Notes: generated by a model from the sequence alone, not told the origin. A stretch of 64,000 nucleotides of DNA from Euborellia annulipes (GCA_023213315.1 JAKCPI010000950.1:1-64000), one strand, 5' to 3'. Counted from the first letter of the stretch, positions 47,593 to 59,588 are shown. A program made the numbers and translations.

Positions 47593-48033
47593 GTTGCCTA
47601 TTAAAATTCAAGTAACATTAAGTCTTTGGCATTCCTTCTCTTATTGCATCCACTAGAACATAAGCAATGGATAAGCCACAATAAATCACCAATTTTCTTC
47701 AAACAATTTTATGTTAGTTGATCCCTCATATTTTTTTCATAAATATATACAATGCAAGAAGAATGATATGATAATATATCAAAAGATAATAAAAATATGC
47801 TTTATTATTATTAATTCACAATAGAGTAATAATTAGGAAGTAGGTAGATTTTGATTGGCATTTTCGATGTTATCACAAATCGGAAATGGTCAGGTTTATT
47901 CAGGTTCATTCAGATTTATAAATATCAATAATAAATTTTTCTATTTTTAGAGATGTGATCCAAAAAATGCAGCTGAAATTCAAAGATGATCTCTCAAGGG
48001 ATTTTAACCATTGAATGACAGACTCCTTTGAGC

Positions 48034-48666
48034 AGATAATTTATGCCCAAGGTAAGAAGGAATAATTCACAAGAAGAATAGAGCTAAATTTTATTTCATT
48101 TAGTTTAATAAAAATTCTTAATCAAGTGCTAACGTTTCGGTTCGGGTTCGAACCATATTCGAAGCTACAAACATGAAAAAATAATAAAAATATAAGATAA
48201 TTTACAAAGGTTTACCTAATAAAAAAAACCTAATAATTTAATCATATCATACCTGTGATTTTGTCTTTATGTTTTTACACATTTTTTTTTTAACTATTAT
48301 AGCGATAAAGATAGAATAAATTAATTCAATATAAGCTTAAATTCAACTATTTTTAATTTATTCTATCTTTATTGCTATAATAGTTTGAATGTATTCTATA
48401 AAAACATAAAGATAAAATACAGGTATGATATGATTAATTTTATAGGTTTTTTCAGTAATCATTTGTAAAACAAAATATCTTAAGTTTATATTATTTTTTC
48501 GATGTTTTTAGTTCCGAAGACGGTTCGAAACCGAACCGAAACTTTAGCACTTGATTAAGAATTTTTATTAAATGAAATGAAATAAAATTTGGCTGTATTC
48601 TTCTTGTGAATTATTCCATCTTACCTTGGGCATAATACTACAGATCTTCAATTAAAGATAATTTAT
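48034..48666. mobile_element. Inverted-arm Penelope-like element 2, with 11-bp duplication
   Basis: The direct repeat AGATAATTTAT (48034-48044, 48656-48666) brackets inverted arms of nearly 300 bp each (48045 to about 48320, and 48345-48632). The outer ends are GCCCAAGGTAAGA and CTTACCTTGGGC. Each arm has a GAAAC-type hairpin (ACGTTTCGGTTCGGG; CCGAACCGAAACTTTAGCAC). An unpaired segment of about 23 bp is present only on the right side. Confidence 0.78.
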
Positions 48667-50030
48667 ACTAATGAATATGTAAGGTGACTAAATAGCCTAA
48701 GATGCTGAAAATGAATAATATAATTGGATTGAAGAAAATTTCATTTTAAATCAATTTCAAGTTTTTTCAAAATAGTAGGGTAAAAATTTATAAAAGAGAT
48801 GAGAAGCATATAATATAGTCAAAGGAAGAAAGAAATAAAGCCAAGTTTATGTCAATCGATATAACAAGTTGTCAAAACAATTTTTCAAGTTGAAAATAAA
48901 TTGAATAATAATATTTAAGAAAATTATCTCGTGCCTTGTTGCTTTCTTTAGTAATCGCAACTCAATGAATGACAAACAGGATCAACCCCGAAATTCTTTA
49001 GACAACTGGTTAAAAAAAGGGAGGGAGTGACAGTGATATCGATTCTGATTAGAAACCGTAAATTTGTGTTTTTTAATAGTGATTTTTAAAAAGTATCAAA
49101 GGGTAATGTACTGATAAAACGTTAATTGCCTAAGGGTTTAAAAAATATAAGCAAAAATACTTTATTTAATGAGTTTGGGGTAATTTTAAATAGAAGTGAA
49201 ATTTATAGGAATCAAAACCAAATGAGTTTTGGTCTTAACGCCCCCCACCCCCACCCCAAGTTGCTTCTTCCTTTTCCTTTTTGCTCTTAATGAGAAGCCC
49301 TTGCTGTTTTCTCATTGGGGCCTAAAATTATACCAGATAAGGAAATCTATCTTGGACTGTAATTGAAATTACTTTTGAAAGTTAACTAACTTGAGCTGTT
49401 TATCAAATCCCCTCGTTTTTTTTTTAAATAAATATAAAATTTAAATCACTCTCAAAAAATGTTTGAATTTGATTTTAGATAAATAATTGAATCAATCCAA
49501 AAGTATGATTAAGAGATTAATTTAAAAAGAAAAAAAAAAAAGATTTAAATACATTAAATCTTCTAATGTATGCATTTTAATGATATATCATTTAGTATTC
49601 CATACAGTAAAACTGCGGCGTCGAGATTAAAGGATTACGAATTTTTTTTTTCATACCCCGATTAAAATAAAAAAAAATTTCCGAATTTAGTTGGACTCCT
49701 GAATGCCATATTTTTGATGAATGATTATAGTATTTAGAATAAAGACTCATTCATGGATAAGAGATCTTAAGACGTTAAAAGCTGGCGTCAGTAGAGCATG
49801 CGAGATAATTTTCAGTTTTTAGGTAATCATGTTTATTTAATAAGATAATCGTTATCTTTCATTCATTTGATTTGAGTAAAAATTGTTCAAGAGGAGAGGG
49901 TTAGGTTATATTTAATAGGCTACCTACAAATATTACTAAAAATTAAAAAGCATAATCTACAGTGATTTTTTAATAGAATCATCTGTTAGTAATTATGATG
50001 AATAACAAAAATATATTAGGAATAGGGTTG
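48667..50030. other. AT-rich non-coding stretch
   Basis: No supported feature. Confidence 0.35.
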
Positions 50031-50035
50031 CTTTT

Positions 50036-50680
50036 TACTTTCTCTTATCTATGTATATATGTAATATATATATAGAAAGAAAGTATTGGATTCATGTCAA
50101 AAATTCGATGTCGAGATTTTGATGGATCTTCACGTTTTGAGGTCCCCTGAATCCAAAAAAGTGGTTTTCGCGACATGGGCTGTCTGTGTGGTTGTATGTG
50201 TGTGTGTGTCTGTGTGTGTTCAATTTTAAGCATGAAGGAATTGAGCTATGAGGCTGAAATTTTATATTTAAGTTAAACCCCCCCCCCCCCCCCGGGAGCG
50301 TGAAAATAAACTTTTAATCAAAATCTGCCAAAGAGTACTAGTACTTTTTCAGTTTTTTTCGATTTTCTCAAAATTCGCTCTAAGGATTTTGATTAAAATT
50401 CAGAAATCAATTATTTTTTAGATGCTCTTTCAAATGTATATTCTCATTTTGCTCTCAAACTTGTTTGAAGCACACTTTACTCTTGTACTTCATAGAGAAG
50501 ATGGGAAAAATGGTTTTTCTGTTTATAAATTTTATATTTTGAATTCTAATATATTGGCGGAAACTAAATATATGTCGACACGAAAAATTTGGCGTGACAA
50601 GCACAGAACACAACTTTCGATTACCGAAGGTGAGAGAAAGTTGTGTGCTGTGCGCCAGTCACACCAGATTTTTTTATTTG
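50036..50680 (-). mobile_element. Double-hairpin element, copy K (full length, reverse)
   Basis: The only complete minus-strand copy: the 3' hairpin is at 50036-50085 and the 5' hairpin with CACCTTCGGTAA ends at about 50680. Contains a C17 run (50279-50293 region) where other copies have CCGGTCCCGGGGGG. It lies about 200 bp beyond the donor end of the candidate gene exon, i.e. in the gene's first intron if that model is right. The frame 50422-50745 is incidental. Confidence 0.86.
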
Positions 50681-50887
50681 TGAAATTAAAAAAAAATATT
50701 AGTCTTGTTTGCTTTTTTTGCCGATATATGTTTTTTCTACCTTAGATTATATTTAGAGATTTTATTTTTAAACGGAAGAAGTCACTAGCGATTCAACCAT
50801 AATCTTTTAGAGATTATATAAATTTAATTGCTTACTTTGAAATCAAATTCAAATTGATAATAATAATAATAGGAATGGTGCAATTAC

Positions 50888-51151
50888 CTCTTTGACTTTA
50901 TTACGTCGTTTGTGATCAATCCCAGCACTAGATTCCGGAGTTAAAATAAGATCCTCAAGTGGTCCCAAACGTAAACTAACCACCACAGAGTCATGTTGTT
51001 GTTGTTCAAGGGTTTGTTCATCGAGGATTGTCGCAAACGAACGTCGATCCCAACCCGGCCACGAATTCGATGTATTTAATATAACAGTCATTGTTAGTAC
51101 AAGTAAAAGGAGGAAGGCGAGAAAGCCCGAGGCGAACAATCGACTTGCCAT
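50888..51151 (-). CDS. First coding exon of an unidentified secreted or membrane protein
   Basis: The exon encodes 88 residues from ATG at 51151 down to ...KRRNKVKE, where the frame meets a good donor (GAG then GTAATT) at 50887, phase 0. The upstream in-frame codon is GTG, so the ATG at 51151 is the first methionine in this frame; an out-of-frame ATG lies 6-8 bases before it. Residues 1-9 are short and basic (MASRLFASG), and residues 10-25 form a strong hydrophobic segment (FLAFLLLLVLTMTVIL). This fits a signal peptide, or a signal anchor as in type II Golgi proteins. The rest is polar, with a Q/E/D-rich stretch (LDEQTLEQQQHD) and a basic KRR near the end that could be a cleavage site. I do not recognise the family. 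Base composition is much less AT-rich than the surroundings, and a CpG-rich promoter-like patch lies directly upstream. No second exon was found at lower coordinates. That this is a real gene is inference from composition, frame, donor and promoter together. Confidence 0.6.
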
Positions 51152-51365
51152 CACACATCAATGCTCAAATTTTATATGGATTATTGCAATGCAACTGGAC
51201 CGTGTAGGTCCCGTCCCGTCAAGTGACTGGCTTGACGCTCGCCAGACGACTACCAACTAAGAGCTGCGCTTGGAGGCGGGCGCCCAATCAGAGCCCGTCC
51301 CCTCCTGCTCCCGCCCGCCCCTCTAAGCCACGTGGTCGCCCCGGCCATTTCCGGACACCGACACT
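51152..51365 (-). promoter_or_regulatory. CpG-rich promoter of the minus-strand gene
   Basis: This is the most CpG-dense stretch in the window. On the minus strand it contains GC boxes (GAGGGGCGGGCGGG), an inverted CCAAT box (CTGATTGGGC), an E-box (CCACGTGG) and, close to the start codon, CATATAAAAT. The TATA-like site is only about 20 bp from the ATG, so transcription more likely starts in the GC-rich part. Composition and motifs are seen; promoter function is inferred. Confidence 0.6.
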
Positions 51366-51387
51366 CCATTATTGAGAGATGCATTTC

Positions 51388-51476
51388 CCATTATTGAATC
51401 AATTGACGCTAGAATACGACAATTGATTCAATAATGTATAATTGTCGTATTCTAGCGGCAATTGATTCAATAATGG
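51388..51476. repeat. 89-bp palindrome upstream of the promoter
   Basis: CCATTATTGAATCAATTGAC and GCTAGAATACGACAATT at 51388-51424 are inverted at 51440-51476. The spacer repeats GATTCAATAATG. Each arm is 37 bp with very few mismatches. It sits about 240-325 bp upstream of the exon's start codon. Either a tiny MITE or a structured regulatory element. Confidence 0.75.
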
Positions 51477-51903
51477 AATCATATAATTATTGAATTCGTT
51501 TTATATTAATGTGATTAATGAAAATTTCCTATCAAAAATTAATTACTGAGTGAAGGTATTTGGGCAGTTTGAGAGATATAAGAGAGGCCTTTGAAAAATA
51601 GGATTTTTGAAGTCATACACAAGACTTGGCTAAAAAACAGGCGATATAGTCTCTAATTGTGATAGTTAACACAATTTTTTGAAAAATAAAAAAAAAACGA
51701 TTATTTAATAAAAAATGGGGAATGACTTCCCCGAGACTTTCTCGAATATTCTTTTGGAATTACGTCTGGTGTGTGTGTGAACACGATTGCTTAAAAGCCA
51801 AAGCAACTAGATCGATGAAATTTGGTATATGTTCCTTACACTAAAATTGTAGACTTCTATCAACTTTTGGAGTAAATACGTCACTCGGAAGTAGTACTTT
51901 ACC

Positions 51904-52394
51904 TAATAAGTTTTTTCAGAAATTTTGAAATTTTCAATTTTTTTTGTTATATTATGAGAAAATACTCAATTTTAAAAATTTTTATTCTTTGATATTTTCC
52001 CGAAAACTGAATAGTTTTTGAAATAATCACAGAAGAAAACGACATTTTTCGTTAATTTTGGAAAGAAAAATCAAAATAAAATCATACAGGTGTCATTAAA
52101 AAACATGTAAATATAAACAAATTCATTTGTTTCACAAATTCATTTTCACAATTCACAAATTCAGTTTAACAAATTCATTTGTTTATATTTACATGTTTTT
52201 TAATGACACCTGTCTGATTTTGTTTTGATTTTTCTTTCCAAAATTAACGAAAAATGTCGTTTTCTTCTGTGATTATTTCAAAAACTATTCAGTTTTCGGG
52301 AAAATATCAAAGAATAAAAATTTTTAAAATTGAGTATTTTCTCATAATATAACAAAAAAATTGAAAATTTCAAAATTTCTGAAAAAACTTATTA
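51904..52394. mobile_element. Long near-perfect palindrome
   Basis: The left arm 51904-52132 and right arm about 52168-52394 are inverted copies: TAATAAGTTTTTTCAG outermost, GTGTCATTAAAAAACATG near the centre. The loop is about 35 bp. No TA or longer duplication is obvious. No coding capacity. A foldback transposon or an inverted duplication. Confidence 0.85.
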
Positions 52395-55300
52395 TTCCGA
52401 AAGAGAGAAAAACAGGCTAGTTTGAACCGAGTTTTATAGACTTAGGGGACGGACAAGAGTATTCAAATAACAGACAGCTAATTGCGTTCCAATTCAAATA
52501 AGAGAAAGCAAGGACCTTTCAATTTTTTGGTCTTTTTAGGCCTATAGCCTACAAACAGAAATAGAGGGATTATAGATATACCAAAACAAAAAATAATATA
52601 TCTGAAAATTTTTTTTTTTTTGTTATGATAATTAGTGCAAATTAATGATGATATATGAAATATGAAAGCGATAATTTTAAAAGTTACTATATGGTTAGAA
52701 AACTTAATTATCATTTATAGGTGAAAAAATATTATATAAATAAATTAGAATATTAATGATAATAATAAAATAATAATTTTTACATGGACCAGTCTTTCTC
52801 AAGGTATAATATGCCTGCCACTAGGAACGTCACGTGAATAAAAAAAAATTATAATTAATTAAAATCTGTGTGTGTGTGTGTGTGTGTATAAATGAGTGGG
52901 TGTATATATCAAAGATGCAGAAACAAAACGAAATTTTATAAGCTCCTGTTCTTTAGAGCAAAAGGTTTTGCTTCATGATCTATGGGAGAGTTTGTTTTCC
53001 GTCCTGAACTAGGCCTTTATATTTTTTATATTATAGATCTATTAGTTAGCAATTAATTTAAATAAATATAGACTTAAAACAAATTTTATAGGCCTACTAA
53101 CGAATGAGAATAGAACAAAAAATGTGTGAAGTTTAAACTTGAAATATGATATTTTCTTTTTCGTTTTTTTTTTTTTTTTGAAAAAGTTACATGTCATTCA
53201 TGGCACCTATCTTTTCATTAAATTTCCAGAATTAAACTTGATGAGTTAATGATCTTTACGGTGTAGGTGTCATCCGAGTTAAAAAACAAAAAGATAAACA
53301 AACGGCACTTCCTACTATGTAACATTATACGTTCAATTATAAAATTAATAAAAACTTTAAAAGAAATTTTATCTTTTTTTTTTTTAAACACCAAATACAC
53401 TATCACTTCCTAATACCGTTACAATTAAAAGCATTTTCTAAAAATATATTTTGAAAAAGAAAGAAAGAACGCAATCATTTGATCATTGGTTGACTTTAAC
53501 GATGAAAACACTTTTCTTGAATCCAGTTAGAAATTTCACGGAGAGAAATTTCGTAGCGAAAAAAAATGAGAATAATTTTGAATTAAATAAGGAAACGTGA
53601 ATCTCCGTAAAAAAATATTTATTTCTAAATGGAAGAAGTGAAAAATAGAAAGTAAAAAAATGATCGGAATGTAAAAGATGCTGAAAATAAATCTTTTGAA
53701 AATTTATTAACATCTTAACAAAGTAATTTTATAGTCGCATATGGAACGATATTAAAGTGTTTACTAAGAGATTTAATTGCTTCGAGGTGAATAACCTTGA
53801 TAATAAGTAAAATAAAAATTTCTACTGTACTCTATTAAAGGTTTTAATATTAGCAATAATTTTTTGAAAGAGATTATTTTGTAACAACTGGTCATATATC
53901 TTTTCATGCGGCATACTAATCAAAATACTGTCTCCAGGGAAAGGAATCGCTTGCGTTCAATAAATCGAGTCTTTGAATATCCTTTCTGGAATAGAATGAC
54001 AAGTTGGATGTGTTCAGAAGAGATTATGAATGCAAGATATACGATTTTACGTTTTTCTTTAAGCAATTAATTATTTAGATATCTGGCCTTATCTATTGAT
54101 TAGGGGTTGGCTTACTATTATGGAAATGGATGAAAAGAAGAATAGCCTGTCCGTCGCACAGCCTGACACTTATTATAATTTGAGTGGAGAAATTGAAATG
54201 AACTTTTCTTCAATTAAATTATAAAGGGGGGGGGGGGGGGCGTAAAACCCTTATAAAATGGAATTGATTGCCGAAGGGATTCTGGTCTGTGGAATTTTCA
54301 AATAAATACAGTATTACAAAATATTTAATAGGGTCTTTAGGAAAATTTTAATAAGGACTGGCGCTGACATGGGAAATTTTAACAGTTTCGGTTATATACA
54401 AACCAGTATCAAACCAAGGATAACTCTTGTATAACAGAAACTGTTAATATTTGCAATGTTAGTCGCAAGTCCTTATTAAAATTTTCTGATATTAAATTTT
54501 TTGTAATATTTAATTGAATCGAAGATCAGAATAAAAAATATCAAAAGTAAACCTTCAAGCAATTAACAAGTATAAAAACGTAGGCTGTTTCCACTATAAG
54601 ATGGGATTATAAGATTTATAACTGAGTATTGTCATATAAGCACCTGAGACGAGATTAGATGCTGGAAATCTTATTTTCTTTAGTCATTGTCATCTATGGG
54701 CAGTGCGAAGAAGTTCATAGCACTTACAACAACAAAATGTAAAGAGGTTCATCTAATTAAGCAGAAACAAACTAAGATTAATAAGTGGTCAGTATCAATT
54801 AATTTTGAAGAAGATATATGTTGTCTCTACAATCTGAGAAAAGAAACGGCAGACCATAACATGTACGAATCCATTACACTAACACGTAAAAAAATGTAAA
54901 GGGTGGTAATAAGGTCTGAAGAAATATCTTCAAAGAATTGGTGACAGTAAAAAGGATTATTCTAAAGACAATTAATGGATAGTGAGAGAAAAGAACAAAA
55001 AAATCAGCGAAATGGTGGTAAGTCAGAAATACTTTTGATACAAACCTAAACTCAAAATGTCAGAGAAGGAAGGAAAGAAGTGTTCTAGTTTTTCTGTTTC
55101 TAATTTTTGGGAATAAATAAAATGTTTAATTTTGAAGACCAGTTAAGAAAAGAGCGGGGGGGGGGGGAGAAGCAATGCGAACCCTCTATCCATAATCCTA
55201 ATTCATTCGTAGGATTTTATTTTCAATATTTCAATGTGGCCTATTATAAGAAAAATTGTATAAAGGATTGTTTCGACATCTATAAGTCTTAAGATATTAT

Positions 55301-55945
55301 AAAACCCTTATAGGACAGATTATTTATTTGCTTCGTTGAATTTGAAATAAAATAACATCACGCAAAGTAAAAATAATATAATAATCTACTGTTATTTTAT
55401 AACAAGCTAAAAAGATAAAAGCGTTAATCCTCCGACACTCAAATCAATAGACCTCAACTCTTGAAAAGATGTAATAGAAAAAAAATTGATCAATTAATTC
55501 TAGTGCATCAAAATTTATTCCACAAACCCAACAAAAGGTACACAGATGGAAGAGAGAGAGAGAGAATAAGATTGATTTTTTTTTTTAGATAATTTGCCTA
55601 AACTAGCTGAGTGCACAGAAAGAAAAGGTTGGGTGACTGAATGATGATGGCTTAATTCCTGTTACCGTTGGGGTTTAGTTTGGTGTGTTTCATCGTGCAT
55701 GAAGAAAGAATTTTTTTATGATAGGAAGTGAGGATTTTTAAAATTAGGCTTTTTTCTCTATTTTTTCTCAATTAAAAAACTTATCTCGGGCTAAAAAAAT
55801 GTAGACCTATATTTTTCTTTTAGGATTAGAAGAGAACTGCAATTATATTACTGATGAATTAATGAAATCTTTAATTAAAATGAAAGGCTCTAATGTCAAA
55901 AACATCAATTTTACAATATCAATATCGAAGATAAGTTTTCTCGGG
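52395..55945. other. AT-rich non-coding stretch with a GT microsatellite
   Basis: A (GT)n microsatellite of about 11 units is at 52867-52888, and G-runs are near 54228 and 55156. The short frames at 52478, 53218, 53483, 54687 and 55107 have no recognisable domains. At 54347-54490 an imperfect inverted repeat is present (GGAAAATTTTAATAAGGACT and AGTCCTTATTAAAATTTTC-like). Confidence 0.4.
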
Positions 55946-55949
55946 TTGG

Positions 55950-56005
55950 ATGTTGAGATTTAATCGACGTTTCGGCTCTCCTTGTGGACCTATTTTCAAG
56001 AGAGA
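55950..56005 (-). repeat. Penelope-like terminal hairpin fragment
   Basis: The minus strand reads CTTGAAAATAGGTCCACAAG, then GAGAGCCGAAACGTCGATTA. Same closing motif as the other fragments; single arm. Confidence 0.4.
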
Positions 56006-56029
56006 AGAGAATTAGGAGGTAATGATGGA

Positions 56030-56335
56030 CTACCAAACACACCACCAACACTCCAACTTGGGGAGTAGAACGATTAAGGCCCGGTAGTCCACCTAAACAG
56101 AACACAAACACGATTACACACAACCAACCTTCCTACAGATCTCAGAAAAAACTCTAAACCTCTGAGGTATCTACCAAACATACCACCAACCCTCCGACTT
56201 GGGGAGTAGAACGATTGAGGCTCAGTAGTCAACCTAAACCAAACACAAACACGATTACAGACGTTCATCGAAATCTCAGGGACAAATCCAAACCTCGGAA
56301 GCATCCACCAAACAGACCTTGGGGACCAGCAAGAC
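56030..56335. repeat. 141-bp tandem repeat, about 2.2 copies
   Basis: CTTGGGGAGTAGAACGATT occurs at 56057 and 56198, with AACACAAACACGATTACA after each. A degenerate third start is near 56318. The open frames on the minus strand across it repeat the peptide CNRVCVxFRxTT, as expected for a repeat with few stops; I do not think they are genes. Confidence 0.7.
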
Positions 56336-56465
56336 TGCAACCACGTAAATAACCAAAACTAATCTAGTTATGCTCTTGTTTGAACAAAATGGCGATTCCC
56401 CTAAAGTGAAACACTCTGTGTCTCCATAAATGTACAACATTGATGACACAAGATGAAAAAAAAAA

Positions 56466-56675
56466 TATGGTACATGGAGTGCGGTTGATATGTCAAGAGC
56501 CTCCGAGCTGCAAAATGGCGACATGGGGATAAACGAAGTATGTAGGACTTACGGGGTCCCAAAGTCAACTCTGAAGAGGCATATGCTAGGGACGAATAAT
56601 TACGCTAACGACGATAAAAAAAAACTTGGGCGATGCCAGGGATTATCTCCAGAAGTTGAGAAAGAATTGGTATAG
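56466..56675 (+). pseudogene. N-terminal psq/HTH domain of a pogo-family transposase (fragment)
   Basis: The frame reads YGTWSAVDMSRASELQNGDM, GINEVCRTYGVPKSTLKRHM and, after a short linker, LSPEVEKELV before a TAG stop. This is the Pipsqueak-type helix-turn-helix with the signature YGVPKSTLKRH that starts pogo/Tigger transposases and binds the terminal repeats. A TGA lies shortly upstream, so the ATG at 56490 is probably internal to the original protein. The rest of the transposase (CENP-B-like HTH, DDE domain) is absent downstream. The CACTGTAGGGGAAGTGCG sequence on the minus strand at about 56881-56898 may be a terminus of the parent element. Decayed or truncated copy. Confidence 0.8.
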
Positions 56676-56899
56676 CCTATAACATAGGTGGTACAAAATT
56701 GTATGAGGTACAAATAAGGCAAAAAAAAAAAAAACAAATTTAACAATCTATCTTAAGAGATACAGGTTTGAGGTTTGAGGGGCTTATTGTTGACATGCAG
56801 TGTTATAATGAATCACTCCGAAGTCATTTTTATTACATATTGGTTCCAAGATAATTGGACATTTGCTTAAGTGGTACAATATAGACGCACTTCCCCTAC

Positions 56900-57720
56900 A
56901 GTGTATATATATATATAAACTAATTTGGCCTATGAGAAACCTGTTTATCCGAACGCACTCAGGACGAACTAGTATATTCCAAAAAAAAGTTTGGCCTATA
57001 GCAAATATACAGTATATTTTATAAAATATAGATTTTTTAAAATTATTTAAAAGTAAATGTACGTATAAATGATAAGTTAGATACTTCGAAATACTCTGAA
57101 AGCAATTAGCTTGTTATTCAGGTGGTCTTCTAATGGGGTGTGCAACAAGCGTGGAAGATAAATTCCTATTGATTAAAATATATTTAGAAATATTTAAGTT
57201 GAGAGCTTTTAAATTTTTAAAATTCGCAAGAATTTTTTGTCTCCTTTGGTTAAGGACTTCTAGTCCATGTTTAATTTTCAATTTCTACAAAAACTCTATT
57301 TATATTGAACTTTGTTTGTCCTTTTTTATTTTTTTTAAGTGAAATATTTTGGCTTGAAGGATTTAAATGTAGACAGACTGATGCCATTTTCATGATACAT
57401 TTTCAAGTAATTTAATATTGTTTTTCGAAAATAAACATAGAAACCTATCATAAAAGAGATAAAGTATATTGAGTAAACTGTCACTTATTATGTCTGGTAC
57501 GGTGGTGGCCTGTTCCACAAGTTGATCAAATTGAGTTATTCACGGTTGAAGCTTAGAAATATCGTTAAAATAATTCGAATTTGTTCTGTACATGTCCACA
57601 AACAGACAGACAGACATCATGCCTCTTGGGTATAAATGACCTAATTCGTCCTTTAAAAATATTTTAAAAAGTTAAAAATCTAAAATCTATTTTATTATTA
57701 ACTAAAAAAAACACAAAGAT
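56900..57720. other. AT-rich non-coding stretch
   Basis: No supported feature. The frame starting at 57133 begins MGCATSVEDK but has no further homology. Confidence 0.35.
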
Positions 57721-57725
57721 ATATA

Positions 57726-57760
57726 TGGACCCTGTTACTCATTAGTGTGTCAAGGGCCAG
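57726..57760 (+). repeat. 5' fragment of the TGGACCCTGTTA MITE
   Basis: TGGACCCTGTTACTCATTAG and TGTGTCAAGGGCCA match the start of the element at 36402. The rest is missing. Confidence 0.75.
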
Positions 57761-57764
57761 GTCA

Positions 57765-58710
57765 GAAGGTGTATCGAGCAGCTAAGATCTTTAAATAAAG
57801 AAAGGTATGGTTTAATTTAAAAAAAAAATCTAAAAGTATTTTTGTAAAATATTTTTCTTAAAAAAAAAACAGAAAACTAGACAAGGTTAATTCAATAATT
57901 TCCTATAAACCTCTCGATATTTCTTGTCTATATACATACTAGCCGCAAGGTTCGCCTTTCTCTTGGCTGCTGAGGCCATTTAGAGATTTATTATATACAT
58001 ACAAATATATATCAAGTGATATATACACTGGGGGACATTCAACATCCCATTTCCTCCGGCCACCCACCCGAGGGTTTAAAAGTAAAAATAATTTTTAAAT
58101 AAAATATTTGAAGGGCTTAGTGGAAGATAGTCATAAGTCAATATTTTGTCATTTTTGAGATAGTCATACCATGGTATTCTTTACATATCCCTCTTTAATA
58201 CCACACAAAGAAGTTCCTTGATTTTACAATAATTGGGTACACATAATAAGTGCAAGTTCTCTACTTGGCCAGCTACTGATGATTTGGGAAGCAAGATAGT
58301 CAGTCAGAAGCCACAGCAAAATGGCGTCGAAATCTGGAGTGAATGAAATTTCTTTCGTGTTCAAACGACTTCTATGAATAAGGGAGCTGAAAATGAAGAG
58401 TCTGGTGCATTTTAAACCAAGTTTCAACCCAATCTGAGGTCATTTAGACATGCCGCAAACGGCTAAAAGTTTAAAAAAATAGAAATTCCTTTTTCTTTGG
58501 TCACCCCTAATAAAATTTTAGATATCCCTGAATTCAAAAAACATATATTTACGATTTGGCTTTCTAAAAATCATTCATTCGTAGAAATTAATTAATTATT
58601 AAAGAAATTATGAACAAAAACGTCATCAAAGAAAAAACACCAGTACACTTACTGGTCGAATAAAATGAACTTCAATCGAATTAAAAAGCGAACCCTATCT
58701 ACGAGAAGCT
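57765..58710. other. AT-rich stretch with a possible Helitron end
   Basis: ACTAGCCGCAAGGTTCGCCT at 57949-57968 resembles the GC-rich Helitron end at 15727, but no partner end was found. Otherwise nothing recognised. Confidence 0.3.
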
Positions 58711-58766
58711 AATGCTCAATCGGTGTACCCTGGAATTGGACAAAATGCCATTGAGCAAAAAATGCC

Positions 58767-58848
58767 AACGCACACCGATTAGGCAAAAATGCTCAATGGC
58801 AAAACATTTTGTTCAATGGCAAAGCATTTTGCCTAATCGGTGTGCGTT
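58767..58848. repeat. Compound palindrome with AATGG/TTTTGC repeats
   Basis: AACGCACACCGATTAGGCAA (58767) is inverted at 58829-58848. Between the arms CAATGGCAAAACATTTTG and CAATGGCAAAGCATTTTG lie in tandem, and each can fold on itself. Similar words (AAAATGCCATTGAGC) occur just upstream, and CAATCGGTGT is at 58717. Confidence 0.75.
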
Positions 58849-58849
58849 C

Positions 58850-59588
58850 AGCCTTACTAAATCTAAGGATAATGTCCCATTTGGGAAATAACCACTACGA
58901 GTACTTCTGAAAGAGAGTATCCTGACTTTTCCAAAAGACGGTAGTCTATACCTCTCTCCTGATTGTCCATTATGGCGTTAATTTATATAAATATTTTAAA
59001 TAAAGTTCATATTTCATGAACATATAAAATATTTTTAAAAAAATCAATGAAATACAATTAAATCAATACATTTGTCTAAATGCAAAATGTTAATGCATAG
59101 TAATAATATAATTATTAGCGTGATAATTGTTTTTTAGTAGTAGGGGTTATTAATTTCAAATGAGCATACAGACAGTCTGTGACATTATAACAAATAAAAA
59201 GAGATAGCAAAAATTATTTTCTATCTGCTTTTTAAATTTCCCCAAGTGATACCACTAAAAAAAAAAGTTGATTAAAAAAAATAAAAACTACAACCATTAA
59301 AATATAATCAACATTCTTATAAAATTTTTTTAGGATTTCATTTTCTATAACTTGATTTTTAATCTTGTTTTTACATTTTTGCAAATTTTTTTTTTTTTTT
59401 TTTACATAAAATATTTCAAAGGGGAATTTTTTACCTTTAAAAGGAATAATTAATCATGGTTTATATAAATTAAAAACTATATGAGGTCGAAATATCGCTC
59501 TACAACGACCACATTTAGAAATAAGAGAGAAAAATTTATTCATAAAAAGATGACTGAAACAAATTGATCTACAAATAAAATAAAATAA
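58850..59588. other. AT-rich non-coding stretch
   Basis: No supported feature. Confidence 0.35.

Noticed and set aside
57133..57342. A frame starting MGCATSVEDK, like the myristoylated N-terminus of G-protein alpha subunits.
   Set aside because: The similarity stops after ten residues; the continuation is hydrophobic and AT-driven, and no GT donor follows the EDK codons to rescue it as an exon.
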